Of a stretch of DNA of 10,727 nt, positions 1 to 7,254 are shown in pieces. The DNA lies in assembly GCA_002500765.1 (NCBI GenBank), contig DLSX01000168.1, positions 21,471 to 32,197 on the forward strand, given 5' to 3'. Source of the stretch: Neorhizobium sp. UBA7851 (GTDB lineage: Bacteria > Pseudomonadota > Alphaproteobacteria > Rhizobiales > Rhizobiaceae). Every line of letters begins with the position of its first letter. Position 1 is the first letter of the stretch. The notes under the pieces were generated by a model. That model made no database searches. It was not told the origin of the DNA and saw only the letters and a list, made by a program, of their open reading frames with translations. The position numbers and the translations under genes were made by a program.

Positions 1-657
1 GAAATCCCGCGCGCGCGGTTCCCAGCCGAATGGCATCTCGCTGATGGCAAGTCCCGCGCCATGGGTGATCTCATCCAGCAGCGCGAGGTTTTCGGGCGGG
101 TAGGGCTTGTCCAGCCCGCCGGCGAGAACCGCGATCGTGCCGGTCTCGACACTGGCCCGATGGGCAGCCGTGTCGATCCCGCGGGCAAGCCCCGAAGTGA
201 TGACATAGCCGTTCTGCCCGCAGCGCCGGGCGATCATGGCGGCGAATTTTGCACCGACGACGGAGGCGTTGCGCGATCCGACGATGCCAACCGACGGACG
301 TGTGGCGCTTGTCAGGCTGCCTTTAATCGCCACGAGCGGTGGGGCGCCATCTATATGTCGGAGTGCCGAGGGGTAGTTTGGTTCGCCGATGCCGACGAAG
401 GAGGCGCCATGCCTGTAGGCGGCTTCAAGCTCCCGCTCGGCATCCTGAATGCTGGCGATACGCAGTGATCGGGTGGCGCCGCCGCGGCGGGAAAGCTCCG
501 GCAGCATGGCAAGCGCATTCTCCGCCGAGCCGCAATGATTGATGAGCTGCCGGAAGGTCGCTGGCCCGACATTGTCGGAGCGGATCAGCCTGAGCCAGGC
601 GATCCTCTGTTTTTCCGACAGCGCAATTCCGGTTTGTCTTGCGCTGCCGTCGGGCAT
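1..657 (-). CDS. dprA: DNA processing protein DprA (Smf), 5' part; gene continues past the left edge
   Basis: DprA is a cytoplasmic single-strand DNA binding protein that loads RecA during natural transformation; in non-transforming bacteria its role is unclear. The first 219 residues are visible. An N-terminal helical region (about residues 10-60) precedes the Rossmann-like DprA/Smf domain. Family motifs are GIVGSRN (124-130), SGLARGIDTAAHRASV (155-170), GGLDKPYPPEN (180-190) and the start of the conserved SE-P-G-P-F segment (206-219). The ATG at 657 is preceded by AAGAGG six bases upstream, and no other start codon lies in this frame back to the plsY stop. It is the last visible gene of the pyrB-pyrC-plsY-dprA operon, 31 bases after plsY. 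The C-terminal part, including any winged-helix domain, is outside the window. Family assignment is firm; an actual role in competence is not shown. Confidence 0.95.
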   Translation of the reverse strand, partial: MPDGSARQTGIALSEKQRIAWLRLIRSDNVGPATFRQLINHCGSAENALAMLPELSRRGGATRSLRIASIQDAERELEAAYRHGASFVGIGEPNYPSALRHIDGAPPLVAIKGSLTSATRPSVGIVGSRNASVVGAKFAAMIARRCGQNGYVITSGLARGIDTAAHRASVETGTIAVLAGGLDKPYPPENLALLDEITHGAGLAISEMPFGWEPRARDF

Positions 658-688
658 GGATGGCCTCTTCGGGTTTCCTTGGCAGGAG

Positions 689-1306
689 TTACCCCTTTGA
701 GCCGATCTTGCTTTCGGTGCCGGCGATCAACCGCTCGATATTGGTCTTGTGTTTCACCCAGGAGATCACGGTCATGATTGCCATCACGACTGCAATCTTA
801 GGCTCATGTATGAACCACAGCACAACCGGAATGACAAGGGTTGCAACCAGCGCTGAGAGTGACGAATATTTGCTGAGCTTCGCGACGGTCAGCCAGACGG
901 CGGCGAAGACGAGCACCATCCACGGGGCAACACCGAGAAGCGTGCCGATATAGGTGGCAACGCCCTTGCCGCCCTTGAAACCGAGCCAGACCGGATAAAG
1001 ATGGCCGATGAAGGCTGCAAAGCCCGCCAGCAGCCCGGCTTCGAAACCGAAGAAATGCCAGCCGATGAGTGCCGCGACCGTCGCCTTCAGCGCATCGAGC
1101 AAAAGCGTTGCGGCGGCAAGTTTCTTGTTGCCGGTGCGCAGCACATTGGTTGCGCCGATATTGCCCGAACCGATCGAGCGGATATCGCCGAGACCCGCCG
1201 CGCGGGTGAGAAGCAGGCCGAACGGGATCGAGCCAAGCAGATAGCCCAGGATCAGAGCGCCGGCTGCAATCGGCAGGGTGATCTGCCAGTTGAAAAGTTC
1301 GCTCAC
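689..1306 (-). CDS. plsY: Glycerol-3-phosphate acyltransferase PlsY
   Basis: PlsY is an inner-membrane enzyme that transfers an acyl group from acyl phosphate to glycerol-3-phosphate, the first step of phospholipid synthesis in the PlsX/PlsY pathway. The 205-residue product is hydrophobic throughout, with several membrane segments beginning near residue 8. It shows the three family motifs: IRSIGSGNIGATN near the N-terminus, the glycine/lysine loop FKGGKGVATYIG in the middle, and KHKTNIERLIAGTE near the C-terminus. I chose the GTG at 1306, whose GTGA overlaps the upstream gene's TGA stop by 4 bases, as at the previous junction, and which has a GGGGG tract about ten bases upstream. An ATG at 1336 would add ten mostly polar residues and a 34-base overlap, which is less likely. 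Length is normal for the family. Confidence 0.93.
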   Translation of the reverse strand: MSELFNWQITLPIAAGALILGYLLGSIPFGLLLTRAAGLGDIRSIGSGNIGATNVLRTGNKKLAAATLLLDALKATVAALIGWHFFGFEAGLLAGFAAFIGHLYPVWLGFKGGKGVATYIGTLLGVAPWMVLVFAAVWLTVAKLSKYSSLSALVATLVIPVVLWFIHEPKIAVVMAIMTVISWVKHKTNIERLIAGTESKIGSKG

Positions 1307-2604
1307 GCCCGGCCCCCATCGGTTGCGTGCACGCATTTGCCGGCCACATAGGTGGCAACGGCGCGACCGGAGAAACGGGCTTCGTCGAACGGCGTGTTCT
1401 TCGACCGCGAGATGATCGCTTCCTTGGAAACGATCCAGGGATGGTCGAGATCGATCAGCGTGATGTCGGCCTTGGCGCCCACTTTCAGCGTGCCGGCGTC
1501 GAGACCGAAGATCTGAGCCGGCCGCGTCGACATGGCGTCGATCAGCCGCATCAGCGGCACGCGACCGTCATGATGCAGACGAAGTGCTGCCGACAGCATG
1601 GTCTCGAGCCCGATCGCGCCATCGGCGGCATCGGCGAACGGAAGACGCTTGGTGTCGACGTCCTGCGGATCATGCGACGAGACGATGATGTCGATATCGC
1701 CTGCGGCCAGTGCATCGGCCATCGAGACGCGATCGTCCTCGGTTCTCAGCGGAGGCGAGAGCTTGAAGAAGGTGCGGTATTCGCCGATGTCGTTTTCATT
1801 CAGCGAAAGATGGTTGATCGAAATGCCTGAAGTGACATTGGCGCCGCGTGAGCGGGCAACCTTCATCGCCTCGACCGATTCCGGCACCGAGATCTTGGCT
1901 GCGTGGTATTTGGCCTTGGTGAGGGTAGCAATCCTCAGATCACGTTCCAGCGGAATGATTTCCGCTTCCTTCGGAACTCCGGACAGGCCGAGCCAGCTGG
2001 CGAACAGCCCTTCGTTCATCACACCATTGCCGAGATATTTTTCGCGCAGTTCAAGCGAGATGACCGCGTCGAACTCGCGCGCGTAAGTCATCGCGCGGCG
2101 CAGAAGAAGTGAATCGGACAGACCGTGGCGGCCGTTGGTAAAGGCGACGGCGCCGGCTTGCTGCAGCAGGCCGAATTCGGTCATCTCCTTGCCTTCAAGC
2201 CCCCTGGTCAGGGCCGCGGCAGCATGGATGTTGACGAGGGCCTTGTCGCGGGCGGTCTTGTGGACGAATTCGACCAGCGCGATGTCGTCGATCACCGGAT
2301 CTGTGTCCGGCATCATGATGAAGGAGGTCACGCCGCCGGCTGCCGCCGCACGGCTGGCCGATTCGATCGTCTCGGTGTGTTCGGCGCCCGGTTCCCCGAC
2401 ATAGACGCGGGCATCGACGAGGCCGGGTGTCGCGACCAGACCCTGGCAGTCGCGGACGCTCGCGCCGTGCGGTACGCCCTGGTTCAGGGCATCCTTGCCG
2501 GACGCAAGGATGCGCCCGTCTTCACCGATGATGATCGTGCCGATCTCGTCGAGATTGCGCGAAGGATCGAGGATGCGGACATCCTTGAGAACGGTGGACT
2601 TCAT
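1303..2604 (-). CDS. pyrC: Dihydroorotase-like protein, probably non-catalytic (PyrX / PyrC' type)
   Basis: This 433-residue protein has the overall sequence of the class I dihydroorotase/amidohydrolase family: a small beta domain (1-60), a TIM barrel, and a C-terminal beta segment with GAKADITLIDLD (376-387). It follows pyrB with an ATGA overlap. The metal and substrate residues of active dihydroorotases appear to be replaced, aligning by eye. DxHxHxR reads D64-A-R66-V-Y68-V-G70; the aspartate of FTDDG is N157; the histidine of AHCED is L184; the histidine of CHVS is K237; the aspartate of ATDHAP is S310. Pseudomonas has comparable non-catalytic PyrC' proteins encoded beside pyrB, needed for assembly of active aspartate transcarbamoylase. 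I infer the same role here, with the active dihydroorotase encoded elsewhere. Databases will usually label it dihydroorotase (pyrC). Confidence 0.93.
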   Translation of the reverse strand: MKSTVLKDVRILDPSRNLDEIGTIIIGEDGRILASGKDALNQGVPHGASVRDCQGLVATPGLVDARVYVGEPGAEHTETIESASRAAAAGGVTSFIMMPDTDPVIDDIALVEFVHKTARDKALVNIHAAAALTRGLEGKEMTEFGLLQQAGAVAFTNGRHGLSDSLLLRRAMTYAREFDAVISLELREKYLGNGVMNEGLFASWLGLSGVPKEAEIIPLERDLRIATLTKAKYHAAKISVPESVEAMKVARSRGANVTSGISINHLSLNENDIGEYRTFFKLSPPLRTEDDRVSMADALAAGDIDIIVSSHDPQDVDTKRLPFADAADGAIGLETMLSAALRLHHDGRVPLMRLIDAMSTRPAQIFGLDAGTLKVGAKADITLIDLDHPWIVSKEAIISRSKNTPFDEARFSGRAVATYVAGKCVHATDGGRA

Positions 2605-3539
2605 GCGCGTTCTCCCTGGTTGGAGGTGAGAAGCGTTTCCATCACGGCCATGCGCACCGCGACCCCCATTTCAACCTGCTGTTCGATGACGCTCTGCGGA
2701 CCGTCCGCCACTTCGGAAGAAATTTCGACGCCCCGGTTCATCGGGCCGGGATGCATGACGAGCGCGTCTTCCTTGGCGGCCTTCAGCTTTTCCGCATCGA
2801 GCCCGTAGAAGTGGAAATATTCCCGCACCGAAGGCACGAAGGCGCCGGCCATGCGCTCGCGCTGCAGGCGCAGCATCATCACCACATCGGCATCCTTGAG
2901 GCCTTCCTCCATCGAGCGATAGACTTCGACGCTCATGTCGCGAATGCCTGATGGCAGGAGGGTGGAAGGCGCAACGACGCGAACGCGTGCACCCATCGCG
3001 TTGAGAAGAATGATGTTCGAGCGGGCGACGCGCGAATGCAGAACATCGCCGCAGATCGCCACGGTGATGCCCGTCAGCTTGCCCTTGGCGCGGCGGATCG
3101 TCAGCGCGTCGAGCAGAGCCTGTGTCGGATGTTCATGCTGGCCATCGCCGGCATTGACCACCGAGCAGGCGACCTTCTGGGCGAGAAGCGCTGCGGCACC
3201 CGCCGACGAATGGCGCAGCACCAATACGTCCGGGCGCATGGCGTTCAGCGTCATCGCGGTGTCGATCAGGGTCTCGCCCTTCTTCACCGAGGAATTGCCG
3301 ACCGACATGTTCATCACGTCGGCGCCAAGCCGTTTGCCGGCGAGTTCGAAGGACGACTGGGTACGCGTCGAGGCTTCGAAGAAAAGGTTGATCTGGGTGA
3401 GGCCGCGTAATGTGGACGTCTTTTTCTCCCGTTGCCGGGAAATCTTCACGGCCTCGTCGGCCTTGTCGAGAAGATGGGTGATGTCCTGTTCGGTAAGACC
3501 CTTGATGCCGAGGAGGTGGCGATGGGGAAAGAAGACCAT
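2601..3539 (-). CDS. pyrB: Aspartate carbamoyltransferase catalytic subunit PyrB
   Basis: PyrB condenses carbamoyl phosphate with aspartate to give N-carbamoylaspartate, the committed step of pyrimidine synthesis, in the cytoplasm. The 312-residue product has the carbamoyl-phosphate loop STRT (57-60, within FFEASTRTQSSFELAGKR), a second phosphate-binding segment around SVKKGET (84-90), HPTQALLDA (137-145), and the C-terminal HPGPMNRGVEI (263-273). Length is typical for a catalytic chain; no pyrI regulatory gene is present. The start at 3539 (MVFFPHRHL) has GGAGA eight bases upstream and matches rhizobial PyrB N-termini. The frame stays open for 47 codons upstream but that part looks non-coding. 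It is the first gene of the operon and overlaps the PyrC-like gene by 4 bases, fitting a stoichiometric PyrB/PyrX-type complex. Confidence 0.97.
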   Translation of the reverse strand: MVFFPHRHLLGIKGLTEQDITHLLDKADEAVKISRQREKKTSTLRGLTQINLFFEASTRTQSSFELAGKRLGADVMNMSVGNSSVKKGETLIDTAMTLNAMRPDVLVLRHSSAGAAALLAQKVACSVVNAGDGQHEHPTQALLDALTIRRAKGKLTGITVAICGDVLHSRVARSNIILLNAMGARVRVVAPSTLLPSGIRDMSVEVYRSMEEGLKDADVVMMLRLQRERMAGAFVPSVREYFHFYGLDAEKLKAAKEDALVMHPGPMNRGVEISSEVADGPQSVIEQQVEMGVAVRMAVMETLLTSNQGERA

Positions 3540-3550
3540 AAGGCATGTCT

Positions 3551-3614
3551 CCGCTTGCGTTCGGCGGTCTATAAGGTTTGGGGGGGCAGGCTGCAAGCGG
3601 TATGGGGCGTTATA
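3551..3614 (-). promoter_or_regulatory. Putative pyrB -10 box and leader hairpin overlapping the ribosome binding site
   Basis: On the minus strand a TATAAC hexamer (3614-3609) lies just upstream of a perfect 8-base inverted repeat, CCGCTTGC (3600-3593) and GCAAGCGG (3558-3551), separated by 34 bases that include a run of seven C. The last GG of the second arm is the first part of the GGAGA ribosome binding site of pyrB. A transcript starting about seven bases after TATAAC would begin almost exactly at the first arm, giving a leader of roughly 62 bases. No convincing -35 box was found, so the promoter part is weak. The architecture resembles, by analogy only, enterobacterial pyrC leaders, in which a 5'-end hairpin hides the ribosome binding site according to nucleotide pools. 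Confidence 0.35.
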
Positions 3615-3651
3615 CCGTTCCTCTTTCTTCATTCGCTTGTGTTTTGACAGG

Positions 3652-3686
3652 CCTAAATCCCCATTTGTTGAGAAGCCCAATTTAGG
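3652..3686. repeat. Inverted repeat in the pyrB/aidB divergent region
   Basis: CCTAAAT (3652-3658) and ATTTAGG (3680-3686) form a perfect 7-base inverted repeat with 21 bases between arms, lying between the divergent pyrB and aidB starts. The half-sites are centred 28 bases apart, more than two helical turns. This could be a regulator binding site or chance; no known operator was recognised. Confidence 0.3.
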
Positions 3687-3734
3687 GGCGCATAGCCGTT
3701 CCCACTCCCGTTAAGTTCCGCTAGAAGCTGACAC

Positions 3735-5387
3735 ATGAACGAGTTGACCCGCGCCGAAGAAAAATTTGCCGAACTGAACCAGCCTGCGCCCTGGTCCGGC
3801 ATCAACGCCTATCGCTCTGATCCCTTGCTGGTCGATCTGACGGGTGGGCTTAATCGTGTAATCCGCGAGGAATACGATCAGCTTGGCCGTTATGTGACAT
3901 CGCCTGAAGCGCAGGAACTGGCGCGCATGGCGAATGAGAACCCGCCGAAGCTGAAGACACACGGTCCGCGCGGCGAGCGTCTCGATGTCACGGAGTTCCA
4001 TCCTGCCTGGCACGCGCTGATGCGCCGTTCCATGCAGACCGGCCTGCACTCCTCGATCTGGGAAAATATCCCGGAAGCAAAAGGCAGCGAGCACAAGGCA
4101 CGCGCCACGCGGTTCTATCTGACGGCGCAGCTTGAAAGCGGGCATCTTTGCCCGCTGACCATGACCAGCGCCTCGGTCGCAGCCCTGATGGCTTCGCCCC
4201 GTGTCCAGAAGGAATGGGCGCCAAAGATACTGTCGCGCAAGTATGATTCGACCAATCGCCCGGCAATGCAGAAGAGCGCGATAACGCTCGGCATGGGCAT
4301 GACGGAAAAGCAGGGCGGCACGGATGTCCGTGCCAACCGCTCGACGGCGGAGCGGGTAGGCGAGGGCATCTATCGTCTCTCCGGCCACAAGTGGTTCATG
4401 TCCGCGCCGATGAGTGATGGCTTCGTCATGCTGGCAAAGACCAAAGATGATATCAGCTGCTTCCTTGTTCCGCGTCTTCTGGAGGATGGTTCGGCCAATG
4501 GCCTTCAGTTCCAGCGGCTGAAGGACAAGGTCGGCAATCGCTCCAACGCCTCCGCCGAGGTCGAGTTCTCCGATGCATTCGGTTACCTGCTCGGCGAGCC
4601 GGGTGCCGGCATTCGCACCATTCTGGATATGGTGACGCTGACGCGCCTTGATTGTGCCGTCGCCTCTGCCGGGATCATGCGCGCTTCGCTCGCAGAAGCC
4701 GTTCACTTTACCCGCGGCCGCAACGTCTTTGGGCGAAAACTCGTCGATCAGCCATTGATGACGCGCGTTTTGGCCGATATGGCGCTGGATGTGGCTGCCG
4801 CCACGGCGCTTGGTTTCCGCCTCGCAGATGCCTTCGATCGCGCCGCCAGCAATCCGGCGGATGCCGCTTTCGCCCGCGTCATGACGCCGGTCGTCAAATA
4901 CTTCAACTGCAAGATTGCGCCGTCGCTGATCTACGAGGCGATGGAATGCCTGGGCGGCAACGGCTACGTCGAGGAACGTCCGATCGCGCGTCATTACCGG
5001 GAAGCGCCGGTCAATGCGATCTGGGAAGGTTCGGGCAATGTCATGGCGCTCGACGTTCTGCGGGTCCTGTCGCGCGGTCGCGATCTGTTCGAGCTCGTGT
5101 TGTCCGGCTTCGAACGGGATCTCGGCGCATCGGGCCGCAAGACCATCGAGGTTCTGAGAGCCGCAATGGCGCTCTGCGAACGGGATGAGGGCGCTGCCCG
5201 CCTGCTCGTCGAGCAACTGGCACTGGCAGCCGGTGCGGCGGAACTGGCACGCCTCGGCGCCGGAAAGATTGCAGATGCCTATCTCGAAACGCGTCTGGCC
5301 GGTGGCTGGCGCTCGACTTACGGCATGCTCGATGCGCGTTTCGACGCCAGCTATATCGTCGACCTTCTTTATCCGCCGGCTGCGTAG
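3735..5387 (+). CDS. aidB: AidB-family acyl-CoA dehydrogenase-like flavoprotein
   Basis: This 550-residue protein aligns along its length with E. coli AidB, an FAD-binding acyl-CoA dehydrogenase homologue induced by alkylating agents and able to bind DNA. Landmarks are FHPAWHALM (88-96), LCPLTMTSA (138-146), GMGMTEKQGGTDV (186-198), GHKWFMSAPMSD (217-228), the phosphate-loop-like LKDKVGNRSNASAEVEF (262-278), AMECLGGNGY (402-411) and NAIWEGSGNVMALDVLR (427-443). Length is close to the 541 residues of the E. coli protein. The ATG at 3735 lacks a strong ribosome binding site (AGAAG about six bases upstream), but homology starts soon after it. An Ada operator cannot be asserted from this sequence. 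Its end overlaps the convergent AEC transporter gene by 19 bases. The family is sure; whether it protects DNA or oxidises an acyl-CoA is not. Confidence 0.93.
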   Translation: MNELTRAEEKFAELNQPAPWSGINAYRSDPLLVDLTGGLNRVIREEYDQLGRYVTSPEAQELARMANENPPKLKTHGPRGERLDVTEFHPAWHALMRRSMQTGLHSSIWENIPEAKGSEHKARATRFYLTAQLESGHLCPLTMTSASVAALMASPRVQKEWAPKILSRKYDSTNRPAMQKSAITLGMGMTEKQGGTDVRANRSTAERVGEGIYRLSGHKWFMSAPMSDGFVMLAKTKDDISCFLVPRLLEDGSANGLQFQRLKDKVGNRSNASAEVEFSDAFGYLLGEPGAGIRTILDMVTLTRLDCAVASAGIMRASLAEAVHFTRGRNVFGRKLVDQPLMTRVLADMALDVAAATALGFRLADAFDRAASNPADAAFARVMTPVVKYFNCKIAPSLIYEAMECLGGNGYVEERPIARHYREAPVNAIWEGSGNVMALDVLRVLSRGRDLFELVLSGFERDLGASGRKTIEVLRAAMALCERDEGAARLLVEQLALAAGAAELARLGAGKIADAYLETRLAGGWRSTYGMLDARFDASYIVDLLYPPAA

Positions 5388-6304
5388 TTCGCCACGAACA
5401 TCGCGACCGGAATGGTAAAGAAGGCGAGCGCCGTCTGCACGGTTGCAGCGGCGGCGTAGAAGTCCGCGTCGCCACCCATCTGCTTGGCAAGAACATAACC
5501 GTTCATTGCTGTCGGCACGGCGGCGCTGAGCGCCAGGAGCGCCAGATTGGTGCCCGTAAGGCCGACGGCCAGGCCGACCGCAATGGCAAGAATCGGAAAA
5601 ACGATCAGCTTCATGACGACCGAGGACAGGACGCCGAAGCTCGGCTTCAGCGCATCCGCCACCTTGAGGCCTGCGCCGACCGTAATAAGGCCGAGGCTGA
5701 GCGAGGCCTGTGACAGCATCTCGACGGTTGCCATCAGCGGACGATAAAGCGGCAGGCCGATCAAGTTGATGCCTATGCCGAGAAAGGTCGCGATGATCAT
5801 CGGATTGCTGATGATCTTGATCGCGATGGCGCGGTAGTCGCGCTTCTGCCCGGAGAAGACTGCAAGCACTGCGATACTGCCGGCATTGACCGGCACGATG
5901 ACGGCGGCCATCACCATGCCGACCACGACAAGCCCGTGCGCATCATGGGTCTTGGCGGCGATCGCAAGCGCCATGAACCCGTTCCAGCGCGTCGACGTCT
6001 GGTAGAGCGAGGTAAAGGTGGAGGGCGTCATCTTGCCACGTTTGAGAACGGGCCACGAGGCCAGCACGACGATAGACATTGTGCTGAAGGCAAGAATGGC
6101 GATCAGGCTGACATGAATGCTGCTTGCATCTGAAAAATCGGCTTTCGCCATGGTCTGGAAGAGGAGGGCGGGGAACAGCACATAATAGCTGCATTGTTCC
6201 ATCCCTTCCCAGAAATTGCCGTTGATGACGGTGGTCCGCTTGAGACCGATGCCGAGAAGAACGAGCAGGAAAACGGGAAGGATGCTTTCGAATATGGTCA
6301 GCAT
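5369..6304 (-). CDS. AEC-family (auxin efflux carrier / malonate type) transporter
   Basis: A 311-residue, highly hydrophobic protein with about ten membrane segments in two groups around a short polar centre (near SGQKRDYRAIAIKI). The pattern and length match the AEC transporter family, whose bacterial members carry organic acids such as malonate or related weak acids; the name auxin carrier is historical. Recognisable stretches are the N-terminal FESILPVFLLVLLGIGLKR, YYVLFPALLF early on, and SAAVPTAMNGYVLAKQMGG near the end. I chose the ATG at 6304 because hydrophobic sequence begins at once; an in-frame GTG at 6319 would add five residues. No clear ribosome binding site was seen. It is divergent from a TetR-type gene, which may regulate it. 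Substrate cannot be predicted. Confidence 0.88.
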   Translation of the reverse strand: MLTIFESILPVFLLVLLGIGLKRTTVINGNFWEGMEQCSYYVLFPALLFQTMAKADFSDASSIHVSLIAILAFSTMSIVVLASWPVLKRGKMTPSTFTSLYQTSTRWNGFMALAIAAKTHDAHGLVVVGMVMAAVIVPVNAGSIAVLAVFSGQKRDYRAIAIKIISNPMIIATFLGIGINLIGLPLYRPLMATVEMLSQASLSLGLITVGAGLKVADALKPSFGVLSSVVMKLIVFPILAIAVGLAVGLTGTNLALLALSAAVPTAMNGYVLAKQMGGDADFYAAAATVQTALAFFTIPVAMFVANYAAGG

Positions 6305-6376
6305 GGGCCAGGGGCGCACTTATCTTATTGTCTGTATATCCCTCCCATGGGGCACTCTGCATGTAAATGGCGGCAA

Positions 6377-6413
6377 CGCAATGCCCGCAATTCTGTGCAT
6401 CATGTCGCAATGC
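6377..6413 (+). repeat. Three CGCAAT-type direct repeats in the transporter/TetR divergent region
   Basis: CGCAATGC occurs at 6377-6384 and 6406-6413, with the related CGCAATTC at 6386-6393. They sit between the divergent transporter (start 6304) and TetR-type gene (start 6489), where an autoregulatory operator would be expected. TetR operators are normally palindromic, and these are direct repeats with irregular spacing, so the link is weak. No other convincing signal was found in 6305-6488. Confidence 0.25.
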
Positions 6414-6488
6414 GCCTGCTGGGCGCTTGCTGGTCGGCAGCCGGCGGATTATCGCCTATGCTGGAGTTTCTTGAAGAATAGGCCGAAG

Positions 6489-7133
6489 ATGCTGCAGATC
6501 CCTCAGATGACCGCGCAACAGAACCAGCCATTGCGGCCGCGCAATCGCGCCAATACCGAGCGTGCGATTTTTCTGGCGGCTCGCGGTCTCCTGTCCGAAC
6601 ACGGCTTTCAGGGATTCGGGATCAATGCGGTGGCGCGTCGCGCTGGCTGCGACAAGCAGCTGATCTATCGTTATTACGGCGGCCTTGATGGCCTGATCGA
6701 TGCGATAGGCGAGGAACTCGGCAGCTGGGTGAGCGACAAGATCCCGCAGGATACCGGCGGCATGTTCATCCTCACCTATGGTGACCTGATGGAAAAGCTC
6801 TCCATGTATTTCATGGAAGCACTCCGAGACGATCCGCTGGTCTGCAAGATCGTTGCCTGGGAGGTTTCGCAGGATACGCCGCAGGTTCGTCGCCTTTCCG
6901 AATCGCGCATGAAGGCGCTCGGAAAATGGCTGGATCGGATGCAGGGCAACCTCAAGCCCCCGAAGGGTGTCGATACCGCGACAACCAATGCACTGCTCTT
7001 TGCATCCATCCAGCATCTGGTGATTTCCGCTTCCGTCAGCGGACAGTTCGCAGGCGTTCCGCTGAAAACGGAAAAGGACTGGGATAAGGTGGCTGCTTCC
7101 GTGCGCCGCCTTGTTCGGGCCATATACGGCTGA
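6489..7133 (+). CDS. TetR/AcrR-family transcriptional regulator
   Basis: A 214-residue protein with a TetR-type N-terminal DNA-binding domain. NTERAIFLAARGLLSEHGF (22-40) is helix 1, and GINAVARRAGCDKQLIYRYY (44-63) is the helix-turn-helix with the typical YRYY/F signature, followed by GLDGLIDAI. The remainder is a helical ligand/dimer domain without identifiable ligand residues. Length is usual for the family. The start is uncertain: ATG 6489 has GAAGAATAGG upstream, and ATG 6507, six codons later, is an alternative. The frame is open further upstream into the transporter gene, but that part does not look coding. It is divergent from the AEC transporter and most simply represses that gene and itself; this is inferred from arrangement only. 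Confidence 0.9.
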   Translation: MLQIPQMTAQQNQPLRPRNRANTERAIFLAARGLLSEHGFQGFGINAVARRAGCDKQLIYRYYGGLDGLIDAIGEELGSWVSDKIPQDTGGMFILTYGDLMEKLSMYFMEALRDDPLVCKIVAWEVSQDTPQVRRLSESRMKALGKWLDRMQGNLKPPKGVDTATTNALLFASIQHLVISASVSGQFAGVPLKTEKDWDKVAASVRRLVRAIYG

Positions 7134-7217
7134 TCCGGAGCATTTTCTCCACAACCCAACCACTGAAATTAACCATAACGACGGGTTTCCGTTGCGCTGT
7201 ACTGGTGTGTCTTTAGG

Positions 7218-7240
7218 CTGGTTAACATATTGTTAACCAG
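7218..7240. promoter_or_regulatory. Perfect palindrome containing a CtrA box (TTAA-N7-TTAA)
   Basis: CTGGTTAAC (7218-7226) and GTTAACCAG (7232-7240) form a perfect 9-base inverted repeat with a 5-base centre. Inside is TTAACATATTGTTAAC, an exact match to TTAA-N7-TTAAC, the binding consensus of the alphaproteobacterial cell-cycle regulator CtrA. A half-site-like TTAACCAT is at 7169-7176. The box ends 14 bases before the ATG of the small membrane protein gene at 7255. That is close enough that bound CtrA might block rather than recruit polymerase, unless transcription starts elsewhere. A terminator for the TetR-type gene is less likely because the stem is AT-rich and lacks a T tract. Confidence 0.55.
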
Positions 7241-7254
7241 GTTTAGTAAGACAA

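Noticed and set aside
3644..3672. Perfect TTGACA hexamer as an aidB -35 box
   Set aside because: At 16-18 bases downstream the sequence is TGTTGAG, with no resemblance to a -10 box.
3540..3680. 47-codon N-terminal extension of pyrB
   Set aside because: It has no family similarity, runs through the leader hairpin, and the internal ATG at 3539 has a good ribosome binding site and the expected PyrB start.
3711..5216. A 501-codon open frame antisense to aidB
   Set aside because: It covers the aidB coding sequence on the other strand, is rich in Arg/His/Gln with no recognisable domain, and aidB matches a known family along its length. It is an effect of GC-rich codon use.
6216..6488. Upstream extension of the TetR-type frame into the transporter gene
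   Set aside because: It would add 91 residues of non-family sequence antisense to a clear transporter N-terminus; TetR proteins start just before the helix 1 segment.
7218..7240. Palindrome as an intrinsic terminator of the TetR-type gene
   Set aside because: The stem is mostly AT, no T run follows, and it lies 84 bases past the stop codon; the CtrA-box match explains it better.
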